Below are positions 16,367 to 23,838 of a DNA stretch of 26,867 nt, piece by piece; positions within the stretch are counted from its first letter, which is position 1, and each line of letters opens with the position of its first letter. The DNA comes from Candidatus Diapherotrites archaeon CG08_land_8_20_14_0_20_34_12 (GTDB lineage: Archaea; Iainarchaeota; Iainarchaeia; Iainarchaeales; 0-14-0-20-34-12): positions 1 through 26,867 of the forward strand of contig PEXL01000022.1 of assembly GCA_002779065.1 (NCBI GenBank), read 5' to 3'. Under the pieces are notes generated by a model that was given only the letters and a program-made list of their open reading frames with translations, was not told the DNA's origin and ran no database searches. A program made the position numbers and the translations under genes.

Positions 16367-17404
16367 ATGTCTGAGCTATTGAAGGGAAGAACAATATTTG
16401 AAGGTAAATGTTTTGGGAAAGCAATTGTTTCAGATAAAGAAATATCTTTTTTAGGAAGCGTTGATCCCGACACAGGCAAAGTAATCCAAAAAGATAATAT
16501 TCTGTTCGGAAAAAACATATCCGGCAAGATTTTAGTTTTCCCAAATGCTGTCGGTTCTACTGTTGGTTCCTACTCACTTTATCGCTTGAAGAAAAATAAT
16601 GTAGCGCCAAAAGCGCTTGTTTGCAAGGAGGCAGAAACAATTGTTGCTGTCGGTTCAATTATTTCTGAAATCCCCTGTGTTGATAAGATAGATATTTCTA
16701 AAATAAAAAATGATGATTACTTATTTGTTGATGCAAATTCCGGGACAATTAAAAAAATTCCAGAAATAAAATGCATAATTTTTGACTTAGATGGCACAAT
16801 TGTTGATACCGTAGGGCATTACATAAATTCTTATTTAAGTGTTGTAAAAAATATGGGATCAAAAGTTGATGAAAAAGTCCTTTTAACCCTGTTAGGCAAG
16901 CCAGCAGAATCAATATTTGAGATGTATTTCAAAAAATACAGGCCAAAGAATAAAAAAATAGACCTCAAAAAATGTTGTGATTTGAAAAGAAAACTTTTCA
17001 TTAAAGCAGTGCAAGGAAAAGATGTTGCATTTCCTTATGCTAAAGAAACCCTGCAAGAACTTAGCAAGAGCTTTAAATTGGCAATGTTTACTGGTAGTTC
17101 AAGAGATCATGTCCGTTTGGATAAAAAAACAATTTCCCTTTTTGACATAATTTTTGCGGGCAAAGAATGCCCCAAAGATAAGCCGAGTCCTGCAACCATA
17201 TTTTTGATTGCTAAAAAACTCAACATAAAGCCTGAGAGTTGTATATATATAGGGGATTTGCCAATAGATATGAAAACAGCCAAAAATGCCAAAATAATGG
17301 CAATCGGCTTGGAAAATAATTTCACAGATGCAAAGAAGCTTTCAAAAGGCGGAGCAGATATAATTGTTAAAAATTATTTTAATATCCAAAGGTTATTTTT
17401 ATGA
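16367..17404 (+). CDS. Aconitase X small subunit fused to a HAD-family phosphatase
   Basis: This is a 345-residue fusion. Residues 1 to about 134 are the DUF126/aconitase X small (swivel) subunit: a GRTIFEGKCFGKAIVS start, DPDTGKVI, then GSTVGSYSLYRLKKNNVAPKA. Free-standing small subunits are about this length. From residue 136 a complete HAD hydrolase follows: motif I DLDGT (Asp140, Asp142), motif II Thr242 in FTGSS, motif III Lys in KDKP (270-273), and motif IV GDLPID (Asp297, Asp301). A helical cap lies between motifs I and II, as in phosphoglycolate or beta-phosphoglucomutase-like phosphatases. All catalytic positions are kept, so it is probably active. The stop overlaps the isopentenyl phosphate kinase start as ATGA. 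The phosphatase substrate is unknown; a phosphorylated pathway intermediate is the natural guess. Confidence 0.92.
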   Translation: MSELLKGRTIFEGKCFGKAIVSDKEISFLGSVDPDTGKVIQKDNILFGKNISGKILVFPNAVGSTVGSYSLYRLKKNNVAPKALVCKEAETIVAVGSIISEIPCVDKIDISKIKNDDYLFVDANSGTIKKIPEIKCIIFDLDGTIVDTVGHYINSYLSVVKNMGSKVDEKVLLTLLGKPAESIFEMYFKKYRPKNKKIDLKKCCDLKRKLFIKAVQGKDVAFPYAKETLQELSKSFKLAMFTGSSRDHVRLDKKTISLFDIIFAGKECPKDKPSPATIFLIAKKLNIKPESCIYIGDLPIDMKTAKNAKIMAIGLENNFTDAKKLSKGGADIIVKNYFNIQRLFL

Positions 17405-18210
17405 AGAAATTTAAGGATTTGATTGTGCTTAAGATTGGTGGAAGTATTTGCACTCATAAACAAAATAATCAGTTAAAGATTAGAGAAAATATTTTGAGGC
17501 AGATTGCAAAAGAAATTAAAAAAGCCAAATCAGAAAAAGAATTTAATTTAATTATTGTGCATGGTGCTGGGCCATTTGGGCATAAGTTGGTTGAGAAATA
17601 TGGGATAAAAGAGGGCCTAAAAAGCAAAAAGGATGTTAAGGGATTCATAGAAACGCATGCATCCATGGAAAGATTAAATAAGAAAATTATGGAAATTTTT
17701 TTGAATGCAGGCTTGAATGTTCTACCTGTGCAAACCTCTGCATTAATCCAGCAGAAGAACAAGAAATTGAAAACGTTCTATTTAGACACTTTAGAGAATT
17801 TAATGTCTATTGACGTTAGCATAATTCCTTTGCTTTATGGGGATATGGTCTTTGATTTTAATAAGAAAGCAACTGTTGTAAGCGGAGATGTTTCAGCTGC
17901 CTTTTTAGCTAAAAAATTGAAAGCTAAAAAGCTGATTTACGGAACAAATGTTCCAGGCATTTTGGATTATTCCAGTAATGACCAAAAAATAATAAAAAAA
18001 ATTTCAAATACTAATCTATATTCGGTTTTAAAACAAATCAAAGCAACAAAAACAAGTGATGTTACTGGTTCAATGAACGGCAAAATTTTAAGGATAAAAG
18101 AACACGCAAAAGGCGTCAAAACTTTTGTGTATGATATGGGCCAAGAAGGCAATACCTACAAGGTTTTAACTAAGAAAAAATTAATATGTACTGAAATTTA
18201 TTTTAAATAG
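17401..18210 (+). CDS. ipk: Isopentenyl phosphate kinase
   Basis: This enzyme phosphorylates isopentenyl phosphate to isopentenyl diphosphate with ATP. It is 269 residues of the amino acid kinase fold. Motifs are LKIGGSICTHK near the N-terminus, HGAGPFGH (54-61) with His61 at the position of the conserved substrate-phosphate histidine of isopentenyl phosphate kinases, the VVSGDVSAAFLA loop, YGTNVPGI, and DVTGSMNGKI near the C-terminus. The histidine separates it from general amino acid kinases. Its ATG overlaps the upstream stop. It completes the alternative route that replaces diphosphomevalonate decarboxylase. Confidence 0.94.
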   Translation: MKKFKDLIVLKIGGSICTHKQNNQLKIRENILRQIAKEIKKAKSEKEFNLIIVHGAGPFGHKLVEKYGIKEGLKSKKDVKGFIETHASMERLNKKIMEIFLNAGLNVLPVQTSALIQQKNKKLKTFYLDTLENLMSIDVSIIPLLYGDMVFDFNKKATVVSGDVSAAFLAKKLKAKKLIYGTNVPGILDYSSNDQKIIKKISNTNLYSVLKQIKATKTSDVTGSMNGKILRIKEHAKGVKTFVYDMGQEGNTYKVLTKKKLICTEIYFK

Positions 18211-18218
18211 GGGAAAGA

Positions 18219-19247
18219 ATGAGCATACAAAAAAGAAAGTCAGACCATTTGAGGATTGCTGTAAATAATAAAATTGAGCACAAGGAAAGCGCTGGTTTTG
18301 AAGATGTTATTTTAGAATATGATGCACTTCCTGAAATGAATCTTTCTGAGGTTAATCTAAAAACATTATTTCTTGGACATGATTTTGAAGTACCTTTAAT
18401 GATCAGTGCTATTACTGGTGGAACAAAAGAAGCTAAAAAAATAAATTTGACAATAGCTTCTGCATGTGAATCCTTTGGCATTGGCTTTGGGCTTGGAAGT
18501 CAAAGAGCAATGCTTGAGCATAAAAATTTAAAAGACACTTTTTATGTAAGGGATGTTGCACCAAATATTTTCCTTGCTGCAAATATCGGAATAGCTCAGC
18601 TTTCTGAGTATCCTATAGAAGACATTGCAAATATGGTGGATAAAATTGAAGCAGATGCCTTAGCCATTCATTTAAATGCTCTGCAGGAAGCGGTGCAGCC
18701 AGAAGGTGATAAAGATTTTGAAAAGGCTCTTGAGAATATTGAGAGAATTTGTAAACACCTTAAGAAACCAGTTTATATTAAAGAAGTAGGTCATGGCATA
18801 AGTTACAAAACCGCAAGAAAGTTAGATGCTTTGCCTATAAAAGCAATTGATGTTCAGGGATTAGGAGGAACAAGTTGGGCGGCAATCGAACATTTTAGGG
18901 GATCAAAAACCGCTAATCCTTATTGGAATTTTGGCATTCCCACAGTTGCAAGCATTCTTTGCTGCAAAGAAGCTTCAGATAAGCCAATAATTGCTTCTGG
19001 TGGAATAAGGCATGGATTAGATGCAGTTAAAGGTCTTATCCTTGGAGCTGATTTATCAGGAATTGCTCTTCCGGCATTAAAGGCTGCAGTAAAAGGCCAA
19101 AAGAATTTGCACAGTTTTTTGGACAATTTCCTAGAAGAAATGAAAATAGGTTTTTTATTAACAGGCTCAAAAAATTTAACTGAATTAAGAAAAACAAAAT
19201 ATGCAATTGTCGGTAGGACAAAAGAAATTGTTGATAAGCTAACCTGA
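18219..19247 (+). CDS. fni: Type 2 isopentenyl-diphosphate delta-isomerase
   Basis: This FMN- and Mg-dependent enzyme interconverts IPP and DMAPP. It is 342 residues with a TIM-barrel pattern. Motifs are the N-terminal RKSDHLRIAVN, MISAITGGT, FGLGSQRAML, HLNALQEAVQPEGD with the conserved Gln and Glu, DVQGLGGTSWAAIE, and the flavin phosphate-binding ASGGIRHGLDAVKGLILGAD. It starts 8 nt after the kinase stop with GGGGAA as the ribosome binding site, so it belongs to the same transcript. It ends 8 bp from the convergent metallo-hydrolase gene. Confidence 0.96.
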   Translation: MSIQKRKSDHLRIAVNNKIEHKESAGFEDVILEYDALPEMNLSEVNLKTLFLGHDFEVPLMISAITGGTKEAKKINLTIASACESFGIGFGLGSQRAMLEHKNLKDTFYVRDVAPNIFLAANIGIAQLSEYPIEDIANMVDKIEADALAIHLNALQEAVQPEGDKDFEKALENIERICKHLKKPVYIKEVGHGISYKTARKLDALPIKAIDVQGLGGTSWAAIEHFRGSKTANPYWNFGIPTVASILCCKEASDKPIIASGGIRHGLDAVKGLILGADLSGIALPALKAAVKGQKNLHSFLDNFLEEMKIGFLLTGSKNLTELRKTKYAIVGRTKEIVDKLT

Positions 19248-19255
19248 TAAGCCTT

Positions 19256-20029
19256 TTAGAGAATTATCTGCCCTAATGTTTTTGGTTTGTGTGCCCCTAT
19301 CTTTTTAAATTCAGAAAAAGCGTATTTGTCAAGGCAATGCATCGGATATATCTTTTTTATTTTGTTATTTTTGAAGTATTCTACTGTCTTTTTTGTTTGG
19401 TTTTTATCAAATAAGTGAAAGCCGCCAACAACTGCCAATATTTTATCCTGTTTAGTTATTTTTTTAGAATATTCTATAGTATTGCAAATTCCAGAATGAC
19501 CACAGCCAGTTATGATAATCAGTCCCCTTTCCGATTTTATTACTAATGCCGAATCGTCAAGAACAAAATCATCTTTATTCTCTGCATCTACCCCGATAGG
19601 CTTTAGGCACTCAAAATCGTTTGTTCTAGGTATCCCTATTAAAAATAATATATCTTTGCTAATCCAAAACGGTTTTTTGCTAAATTTTGTTTTGAATTTA
19701 TTTTCTATTTCTTCTTTGGTTAATAGGCTTCCAACATAACGATTTTCCCTATGCCTTTTCTGAAAACATTGGGGGTGTGCAATAACAGTTAAAGGTATTT
19801 TATACAAAAATTTTATTCCACCTGTATGATCCCAATGCCCATGGCTTAAAACCAAGTAATCCAGATCTTTTAAATTTATTCCTGCTTTTTTTGCATTTAT
19901 ACTAAAATCATTTGAATGTGAAGCATCAAGCAGAATTTTTGTGTTATTAGATTCTATTAAAATACTAAAACCAGAATCTTTATTTATAAAGTGATTCAAT
20001 TCATTATGCAAAACAGTTATTGTTACCAT
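19256..20029 (-). CDS. Metallo-beta-lactamase-fold hydrolase, COG1237 type
   Basis: This 257-residue metal-dependent hydrolase has the metal-binding signature LSHGHWDHTGG, an HPQCF histidine further on, and TGCGHSGICNTIEYSKK, which is characteristic of COG1237. The C-terminal PMHCLD histidine completes the metal site. Some relatives work in methanopterin-type cofactor synthesis, but many are uncharacterised, so I give no substrate. I prefer ATG 20029 (MVTITVLHNELN, preceded by GGATATT) to the TTG at 20041. The gene points the same way as dtdA upstream, 42 bp apart. Confidence 0.82.
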   Translation of the reverse strand: MVTITVLHNELNHFINKDSGFSILIESNNTKILLDASHSNDFSINAKKAGINLKDLDYLVLSHGHWDHTGGIKFLYKIPLTVIAHPQCFQKRHRENRYVGSLLTKEEIENKFKTKFSKKPFWISKDILFLIGIPRTNDFECLKPIGVDAENKDDFVLDDSALVIKSERGLIIITGCGHSGICNTIEYSKKITKQDKILAVVGGFHLFDKNQTKKTVEYFKNNKIKKIYPMHCLDKYAFSEFKKIGAHKPKTLGQIIL

Positions 20030-20071
20030 ACTAATATCCAAGTTGATTAACTCTTTAAAATCTATTTAGAT

Positions 20072-20896
20072 TTATTTCTTTAATAATTTCCTTACTTTTT
20101 CAATCCGCATCCCACTCTTCTGCAGAATCTCCTTTATTCTCAAATTTTCTTTTCCCAATCCCTTTTCATCAATCAAAATACAATCAACCTTTTCCACAGT
20201 TTTTTCAATCATCTGTTTCAAGCTTTCATCATCAAAATTCTGTAGGGCATATTCTGGGCAAATATGCGAGACAGCATAATTCTTTCTTAAAACAAGCTTT
20301 GTGAATTCTGGGCAGTAATGATTACCACTAAGTGCAATGCATACGATAGGAGGTTCTGTATTAGTGGAGGGATTATAAAAATTCACAATTGTTTTTGCAA
20401 TTGCATTTGCTGCATTTTTATCTGCCCATTGTTTTTCTGAAGAACCCAATTCAATGAAAATTGTTGGCTTTTCTAAATAAGGGCCATGATGCGTTGCTTC
20501 TAAACATACATCATAACTAAGTTTGTTTTCTTCTACATAAAATTTTAACCCAAATAAATAATTTCTCAATAATTTTGCAGAGGTTTTTACAATTGTTTTA
20601 TCCTTTCCTCCCAATTCCGCTACCCCCCAATTTCCTATTGGATGGACAGTCAAACAGGGTTTACCTGTTTTTGATGCATGTGTTGATGCAAAAATGAATA
20701 AATCAGTTTCATATGAATTTACCGAATCAGCAAAAACCTGCCTTTCAGGCGTTAATACTATTTCAAAATTTTTATATTGCAGAACTTCTTTGCCCGCAAA
20801 TATCTTTCCGTTTGATTTAAATTCAAATTCTTTAATCAATTGTTCTCTAATATTCATTCCAGCAGGATCTTTTTCAGAAACAACAATAGCAGGCAT
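20072..20896 (-). CDS. dtdA: D-aminoacyl-tRNA deacylase, archaeal DtdA type
   Basis: This enzyme hydrolyses D-amino acids from mischarged tRNA. It is 274 residues, the normal size of the archaeal/plant GEK1-like family. Recognisable segments are the start IVVSEKDPAGMNI, EATHHGPYLEKPTIFIELGS, the WADKNAANAIAKTI helix and SGNHYCPEF. The first histidine-rich motif and GNHY are the most conserved parts of the family. The start is ATG 20896. A promoter shared with the divergent gene at 20926 must fit in a very short spacer (29 bp). Confidence 0.93.
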   Translation of the reverse strand: MPAIVVSEKDPAGMNIREQLIKEFEFKSNGKIFAGKEVLQYKNFEIVLTPERQVFADSVNSYETDLFIFASTHASKTGKPCLTVHPIGNWGVAELGGKDKTIVKTSAKLLRNYLFGLKFYVEENKLSYDVCLEATHHGPYLEKPTIFIELGSSEKQWADKNAANAIAKTIVNFYNPSTNTEPPIVCIALSGNHYCPEFTKLVLRKNYAVSHICPEYALQNFDDESLKQMIEKTVEKVDCILIDEKGLGKENLRIKEILQKSGMRIEKVRKLLKK

Positions 20897-20925
20897 AGCA
20901 TTATTTTAATCAAAAACTTTAATAA

Positions 20926-22473
20926 ATGCTAAAACATATCTGTTCTATGGATTGGCCTTATAAAGTATTAATTATTGCTGTAGTGGCTCTTACTTTAATA
21001 TATTTCTTTCTTGCTTATTTTGCCCCTTATTACCTATGGCCTCAAGACCCAGTTGGAGCAATAAAACAACAACTTACAAAAGCAGAATTATCTTTAGGCA
21101 AAAGCCAGACAACGACTTTTTTATTTACTAATGATTTTTCGACCAGTGTTTCTATTTTTGAGAATAATTCAAGAAGCGTAGCATTTAATTGTAATGATCT
21201 TATCCATTGCTGTGATAAAGGATTAAGTGGAAAAGGTTGTAACAACAAAATAGTTTGGGACGAAAGGAAAATATTGTTTGATTCAACACTTCAAACCACG
21301 GTGACCACTAGATGTTTTGAAGAAGAGTTATATGTTTGCAAGGTTTTTATAGGTAAAAAACCAGCCCAGCTTGATGCTAATTCAAAGTATGATAAATTAT
21401 TAGATTTAAGCAAGAATTCAAAATTCAGCCCAGTTATATCAGTTAAAAATATTGGGGACATCGAAACCCAAGATATTATTATTGAAGGAAGCCTTTTTGA
21501 AGTAAATTCTGATGGCAGTAAACACTTGGTTGATGAAGATAAGATACTAATGATGCCACTCTTGGCAAAAGGTTATTTGGATAAGTCTGGCAAATATTTG
21601 GACATAAATTTTTTCCAGATAAATTTTGAACCAAAAAAATCAGGAAAATATGTTGGGGAATTACACATTTATGATTCTTCTGATTTAACTGATTTTATAA
21701 ATCTGAATTTGGAGTTTGAGGCGATAAATGCCCATATTATTTTATTATGCAAGCCAATAGCAGAATCTGTTGATTTTGATATTGTAAGTGAACATTGCAT
21801 AGTAAAATATTTGTGTGAAAATTGTGATTTTGCCTTTGACTGTAAGGAAGTTTGGGAAAAAAGTACTGGTAAAACATTGAATGCTGGAGATAGAACCTAT
21901 GCTTATGGTTTTTCGGAGGAAATAGAAGGTTGCATGCCTGAAGATCCAAAGGTAGATATAGCAATTCTTGAAAGTACTGTTACAGTTGATCAAGCACAAG
22001 ATGTTTCTAATGTTATTTTGCAAAATAATTATTCAACAAATTGGGAAAAAATTACAAAAGTAGCTTTGGAACTACAAAATCGTTATAGTACTTTGCCCTA
22101 TATCTGGGGCGGTAAACAATTACCTCCAGGAGTAGACTGCTCGGGTTTTGTATATAATGTTTTCAAAATAGTAGGAATATCTAACAAAGTTGAAAATGCT
22201 TTAGGGTATTCTTCACATGGCGGAACAGTTGTTTTTGATAAAGAAAATTTTTATAATAAATCTGCCCCAAATAAATATGTTAATGGTGTTTTGCAACCTG
22301 GTGATGTTTTATTTTTTGATTTAAGTGACAGAGTTGGAAGAGGAGTTAAGGGAATAGATCACACCGCTATTTATATTGGAAATGAACAATTAGTTCACTC
22401 AGGTAATGGTGGAATAAAAATTAAACCATTGAAGAATTATGCTAAATCCTTGATGGTTGCAAGAAGATATTAG
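20926..22473 (+). CDS. Membrane-anchored extracellular protein with C-terminal NlpC/P60 domain
   Basis: This 515-residue protein has one N-terminal membrane helix (about residues 12-33). A Cys-containing ectodomain (34-360) follows, with a CARDB-like beta region around 168-265 (SPVISVKNIGDIETQDIIIEG). A C-terminal NlpC/P60 hydrolase domain covers about 375-515. Catalytic residues are Cys405 (GVDCSGFVY), His479 (GIDHTAIYIG) and His491 (LVHSG). YIWGG before the Cys and LQPGDVLFF are typical. NlpC/P60 enzymes cut peptide bonds in bacterial cell walls. A probable archaeon has no murein, so the target may be a bacterium, a host envelope or another amide. ATG 20926 is used; ATG 20947 (MDWPYKV) is equally possible and keeps the helix. 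Confidence 0.88.
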   Translation: MLKHICSMDWPYKVLIIAVVALTLIYFFLAYFAPYYLWPQDPVGAIKQQLTKAELSLGKSQTTTFLFTNDFSTSVSIFENNSRSVAFNCNDLIHCCDKGLSGKGCNNKIVWDERKILFDSTLQTTVTTRCFEEELYVCKVFIGKKPAQLDANSKYDKLLDLSKNSKFSPVISVKNIGDIETQDIIIEGSLFEVNSDGSKHLVDEDKILMMPLLAKGYLDKSGKYLDINFFQINFEPKKSGKYVGELHIYDSSDLTDFINLNLEFEAINAHIILLCKPIAESVDFDIVSEHCIVKYLCENCDFAFDCKEVWEKSTGKTLNAGDRTYAYGFSEEIEGCMPEDPKVDIAILESTVTVDQAQDVSNVILQNNYSTNWEKITKVALELQNRYSTLPYIWGGKQLPPGVDCSGFVYNVFKIVGISNKVENALGYSSHGGTVVFDKENFYNKSAPNKYVNGVLQPGDVLFFDLSDRVGRGVKGIDHTAIYIGNEQLVHSGNGGIKIKPLKNYAKSLMVARRY

Positions 22474-22480
22474 TTAGATT

Positions 22481-22951
22481 TTATTTATAACTTTCAACCA
22501 ATTTATCTAGAACTAATTTTATATTTGAGATTCCTTCCTGGAATGTTTTTGCAGACCAATATTCAAAAGATTGTTTTAAATCATCCCGTTCCGCAAGCGG
22601 CGCAGCATTTAACATATATTTATTTCCTTTTCTTTGCAAAAATCCTAAATCAATTAATTTGTTTAAATGATACCTAGTTAATTTTTCAGACATTTCTTTT
22701 TTGTGTTTTTCTTTGATGTATTCAATAACCTCGAGTGTTGTTGGCTGTTTTCTCTTAGAAATTAAAAAGTAAAATACTGCATCAATTACATTTACTCCAG
22801 TATCCCGTGATTCATTTTCACTTATTTGGCCAATTGCAAGAGCAAACCATCTTAGCATAGCTCTTTTAGTCAATTGAGTGCTTGGCGGGACATCCATCTG
22901 CCTTATTGTTAATGTTTTTCTAATAAGTTCTGATTCAGGTAGTTTTTGCAT
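22481..22951 (-). CDS. Winged helix-turn-helix regulator
   Basis: This 156-residue protein has a DNA-binding region at about 60-120. The helix TLEVIEYIKEKHKKEMSEKLTRYHLNKLIDLGFLQ leads to a wing-like GNKYML, a typical archaeal winged-helix arrangement. The N-terminal 50 residues and the C-terminal helix (FEYWSAKTFQEGISNIKLVLDK) may bind a ligand or dimerise. The ATG at 22951 is preceded by GGATGAT. A 9-bp inverted repeat brackets its predicted TATA box, suggesting autoregulation. It converges on the NlpC/P60 gene with 7 bp between stops. The targets are unknown. Confidence 0.72.
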   Translation of the reverse strand: MQKLPESELIRKTLTIRQMDVPPSTQLTKRAMLRWFALAIGQISENESRDTGVNVIDAVFYFLISKRKQPTTLEVIEYIKEKHKKEMSEKLTRYHLNKLIDLGFLQRKGNKYMLNAAPLAERDDLKQSFEYWSAKTFQEGISNIKLVLDKLVESYK

Positions 22952-23002
22952 AATATCATCCGGAAAAATATTTTTTCCTATAGAAACACTCTTTTAACAA
23001 AA

Positions 23003-23040
23003 ATAAAGTAATTTGTCCTTTATATATTTTGTTACTTTAT
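23003..23040 (-). promoter_or_regulatory. TATA box inside a 9-bp inverted repeat (candidate operator)
   Basis: ATAAAGTAA (23003-23011) and TTACTTTAT (23032-23040) form a perfect inverted repeat with a 20-bp spacer. A minus-strand TATA box (TATATAAA, 23019-23026) lies inside the spacer, about 70 nt before the regulator's ATG. A dimeric protein on both half-sites would cover or frame the TBP site. The layout is seen directly; binding by the winged-helix protein is inferred. Confidence 0.5.
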
Positions 23041-23144
23041 ACATAATACGCACTTTTTATAAAAATTCGCCAAGAGAACATTTAACTTTATTGCTAAGAA
23101 GCCCATACCCTAAATTTTATTAGATTATGGTTGAATTGGTGAGA

Positions 23145-23152
23145 TTTATAAA
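23145..23152 (+). promoter_or_regulatory. TATA box for the structured leader and the gene at 23328
   Basis: TTTATAAA predicts a transcript start near 23172-23177, exactly where a structured segment begins. A second TATA-like stretch (TTTTATATA, about 23168-23176) is an alternative that would start inside that segment. Confidence 0.4.
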
Positions 23153-23176
23153 TTCTTTATTAGATAATTTTATATA

Positions 23177-23327
23177 GAACGATTGCGGTAGGAATTGCCG
23201 TTTGTATAAAGCACATCCAATCTGGGTGCGTATCGTTCCGCTATGCCCAAAATTGGTGATTGGTGGCAAGAAGCCATAACTTCAATGCAAGGTATTAGGT
23301 TGTGGTAGTTCACTGAGAGGGAATATT
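23177..23327 (+). ncRNA. Structured 5' leader or small RNA candidate
   Basis: GAACGAT (23177-23183) pairs perfectly with ATCGTTC (23232-23238) and encloses two hairpins. One is at 23185-23201 (stem CGGTAG/TTGCCG with G-U pairs, GAA loop). The other is at 23214-23228 (CATCC/GGGTG, five-base loop). A further small hairpin, TGGC-AAGAA-GCCA, lies at 23264-23276. The segment is richer in G and C than nearby non-coding DNA and starts where the upstream TATA box predicts. It ends at the ribosome binding site of the gene at 23328 (GAGAGGG). It could be a cis-regulatory leader or an independent RNA. No known family was recognised. The rest of the 22952-23327 spacer holds only the promoters. Confidence 0.35.
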
Positions 23328-23684
23328 ATGGTTGTCGAGATAGTTACTCAATTCAATCCTTTAAGGATGCAATTAAGAAGGCAAGAGCCACTTCAAATGA
23401 AGGTTACTTTAATCAATAAAGGAGATCATGTAAAGAAGCTATCCTTATATGTTGCACTTCCAAATGCACTTTCTTTTGGTAAGGGTGGTTATAAAACAAG
23501 GGAAGTTATCAGGATAGATAGATTATTAGTAGGAGAATCCAAGTTATTTTATTTCGATATTTACCCGAAACCAAATACAAGAGAAGGAGACTATCTCGTG
23601 GAAGTAAGAGCACAAGAGCAAACCCCTAATAATGAATTTGTAGGGGATGAGCATATTCATAATGCAGAGATTGTTATAGTTTGA
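23328..23684 (+). CDS. Small beta-sandwich protein of a family seen in DPANN-type archaea
   Basis: This 118-residue protein has alternating strands (LQMKVTLINKG, KKLSLYVALP, ESKLFYFDIYPKP, GDYLVEVRAQEQ) typical of an Ig-like or CARDB-like sandwich. It has no signal peptide or membrane helix and is therefore probably cytosolic. The opening QFNPLRMQLRRQEPLQMKV resembles hypothetical proteins I recall from DPANN archaea, but I cannot name a characterised family. ATG 23328 follows GAGAGGG. The stop overlaps the ribosome binding site of the 37-residue basic protein, so the two are translationally linked. Confidence 0.7.
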   Translation: MVVEIVTQFNPLRMQLRRQEPLQMKVTLINKGDHVKKLSLYVALPNALSFGKGGYKTREVIRIDRLLVGESKLFYFDIYPKPNTREGDYLVEVRAQEQTPNNEFVGDEHIHNAEIVIV

Positions 23685-23694
23685 GGTGATATTT

Positions 23695-23808
23695 ATGCCA
23701 GTACGAAGACCATTAACTAGAAGACCAATTAAAAGGGGAGAGTTACCTTTAATTGCAAGAGTCGCAGATAAATTTGCAATAGGCCTTAGGAAACCAGTTA
23801 AGAAATAG
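23695..23808 (+). CDS. 37-residue arginine/lysine-rich small protein
   Basis: A full archaeal ribosome binding site, GAGGTGAT (23683-23690), lies 4 nt before ATG 23695. The frame gives 37 residues ending at TAG 23806-23808. The sequence is strongly basic (MPVRRPLTRRPIKRGELPLI at the start, GLRKPVKK at the end), with about 12 Arg/Lys and only two acidic residues. It has no membrane helix. It could bind nucleic acid or the acidic surface of its upstream partner. It is too short for family recognition. A 10-bp hairpin follows the stop at once. The strong ribosome binding site and the coupling are the main evidence that it is real. Confidence 0.7.
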   Translation: MPVRRPLTRRPIKRGELPLIARVADKFAIGLRKPVKK

Positions 23809-23811
23809 GTA

Positions 23812-23838
23812 TATTATGTAGCCTACTACTACATAATA
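23812..23838 (+). terminator. 10-bp hairpin after the small basic protein
   Basis: TATTATGTAG (23812-23821) pairs perfectly with CTACATAATA (23829-23838) around a seven-base loop, 3 nt after the stop at 23808. It probably ends or protects the two-gene transcript. There is no T-run directly behind it, so protection of the mRNA end is as likely as termination. Confidence 0.5.

Noticed and set aside
12338..19247. Classical diphosphomevalonate decarboxylase or phosphomevalonate kinase gene
   Set aside because: Only one GHMP kinase is present and it matches mevalonate kinase; the aconitase X, UbiD-like and isopentenyl phosphate kinase set takes the alternative route.
23177..23238. tRNA-like gene because of the 7-bp closing stem
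   Set aside because: There is no T-loop, no anticodon stem of the right size and no CCA or discriminator context, and the length of 62 nt is too short.
23243..23308. Short upstream frame (21 codons, starting MPKIGDWW) in the structured leader
   Set aside because: There is no ribosome binding site and no coupling to the next gene; it overlaps the proposed RNA structure. Possible but unsupported.
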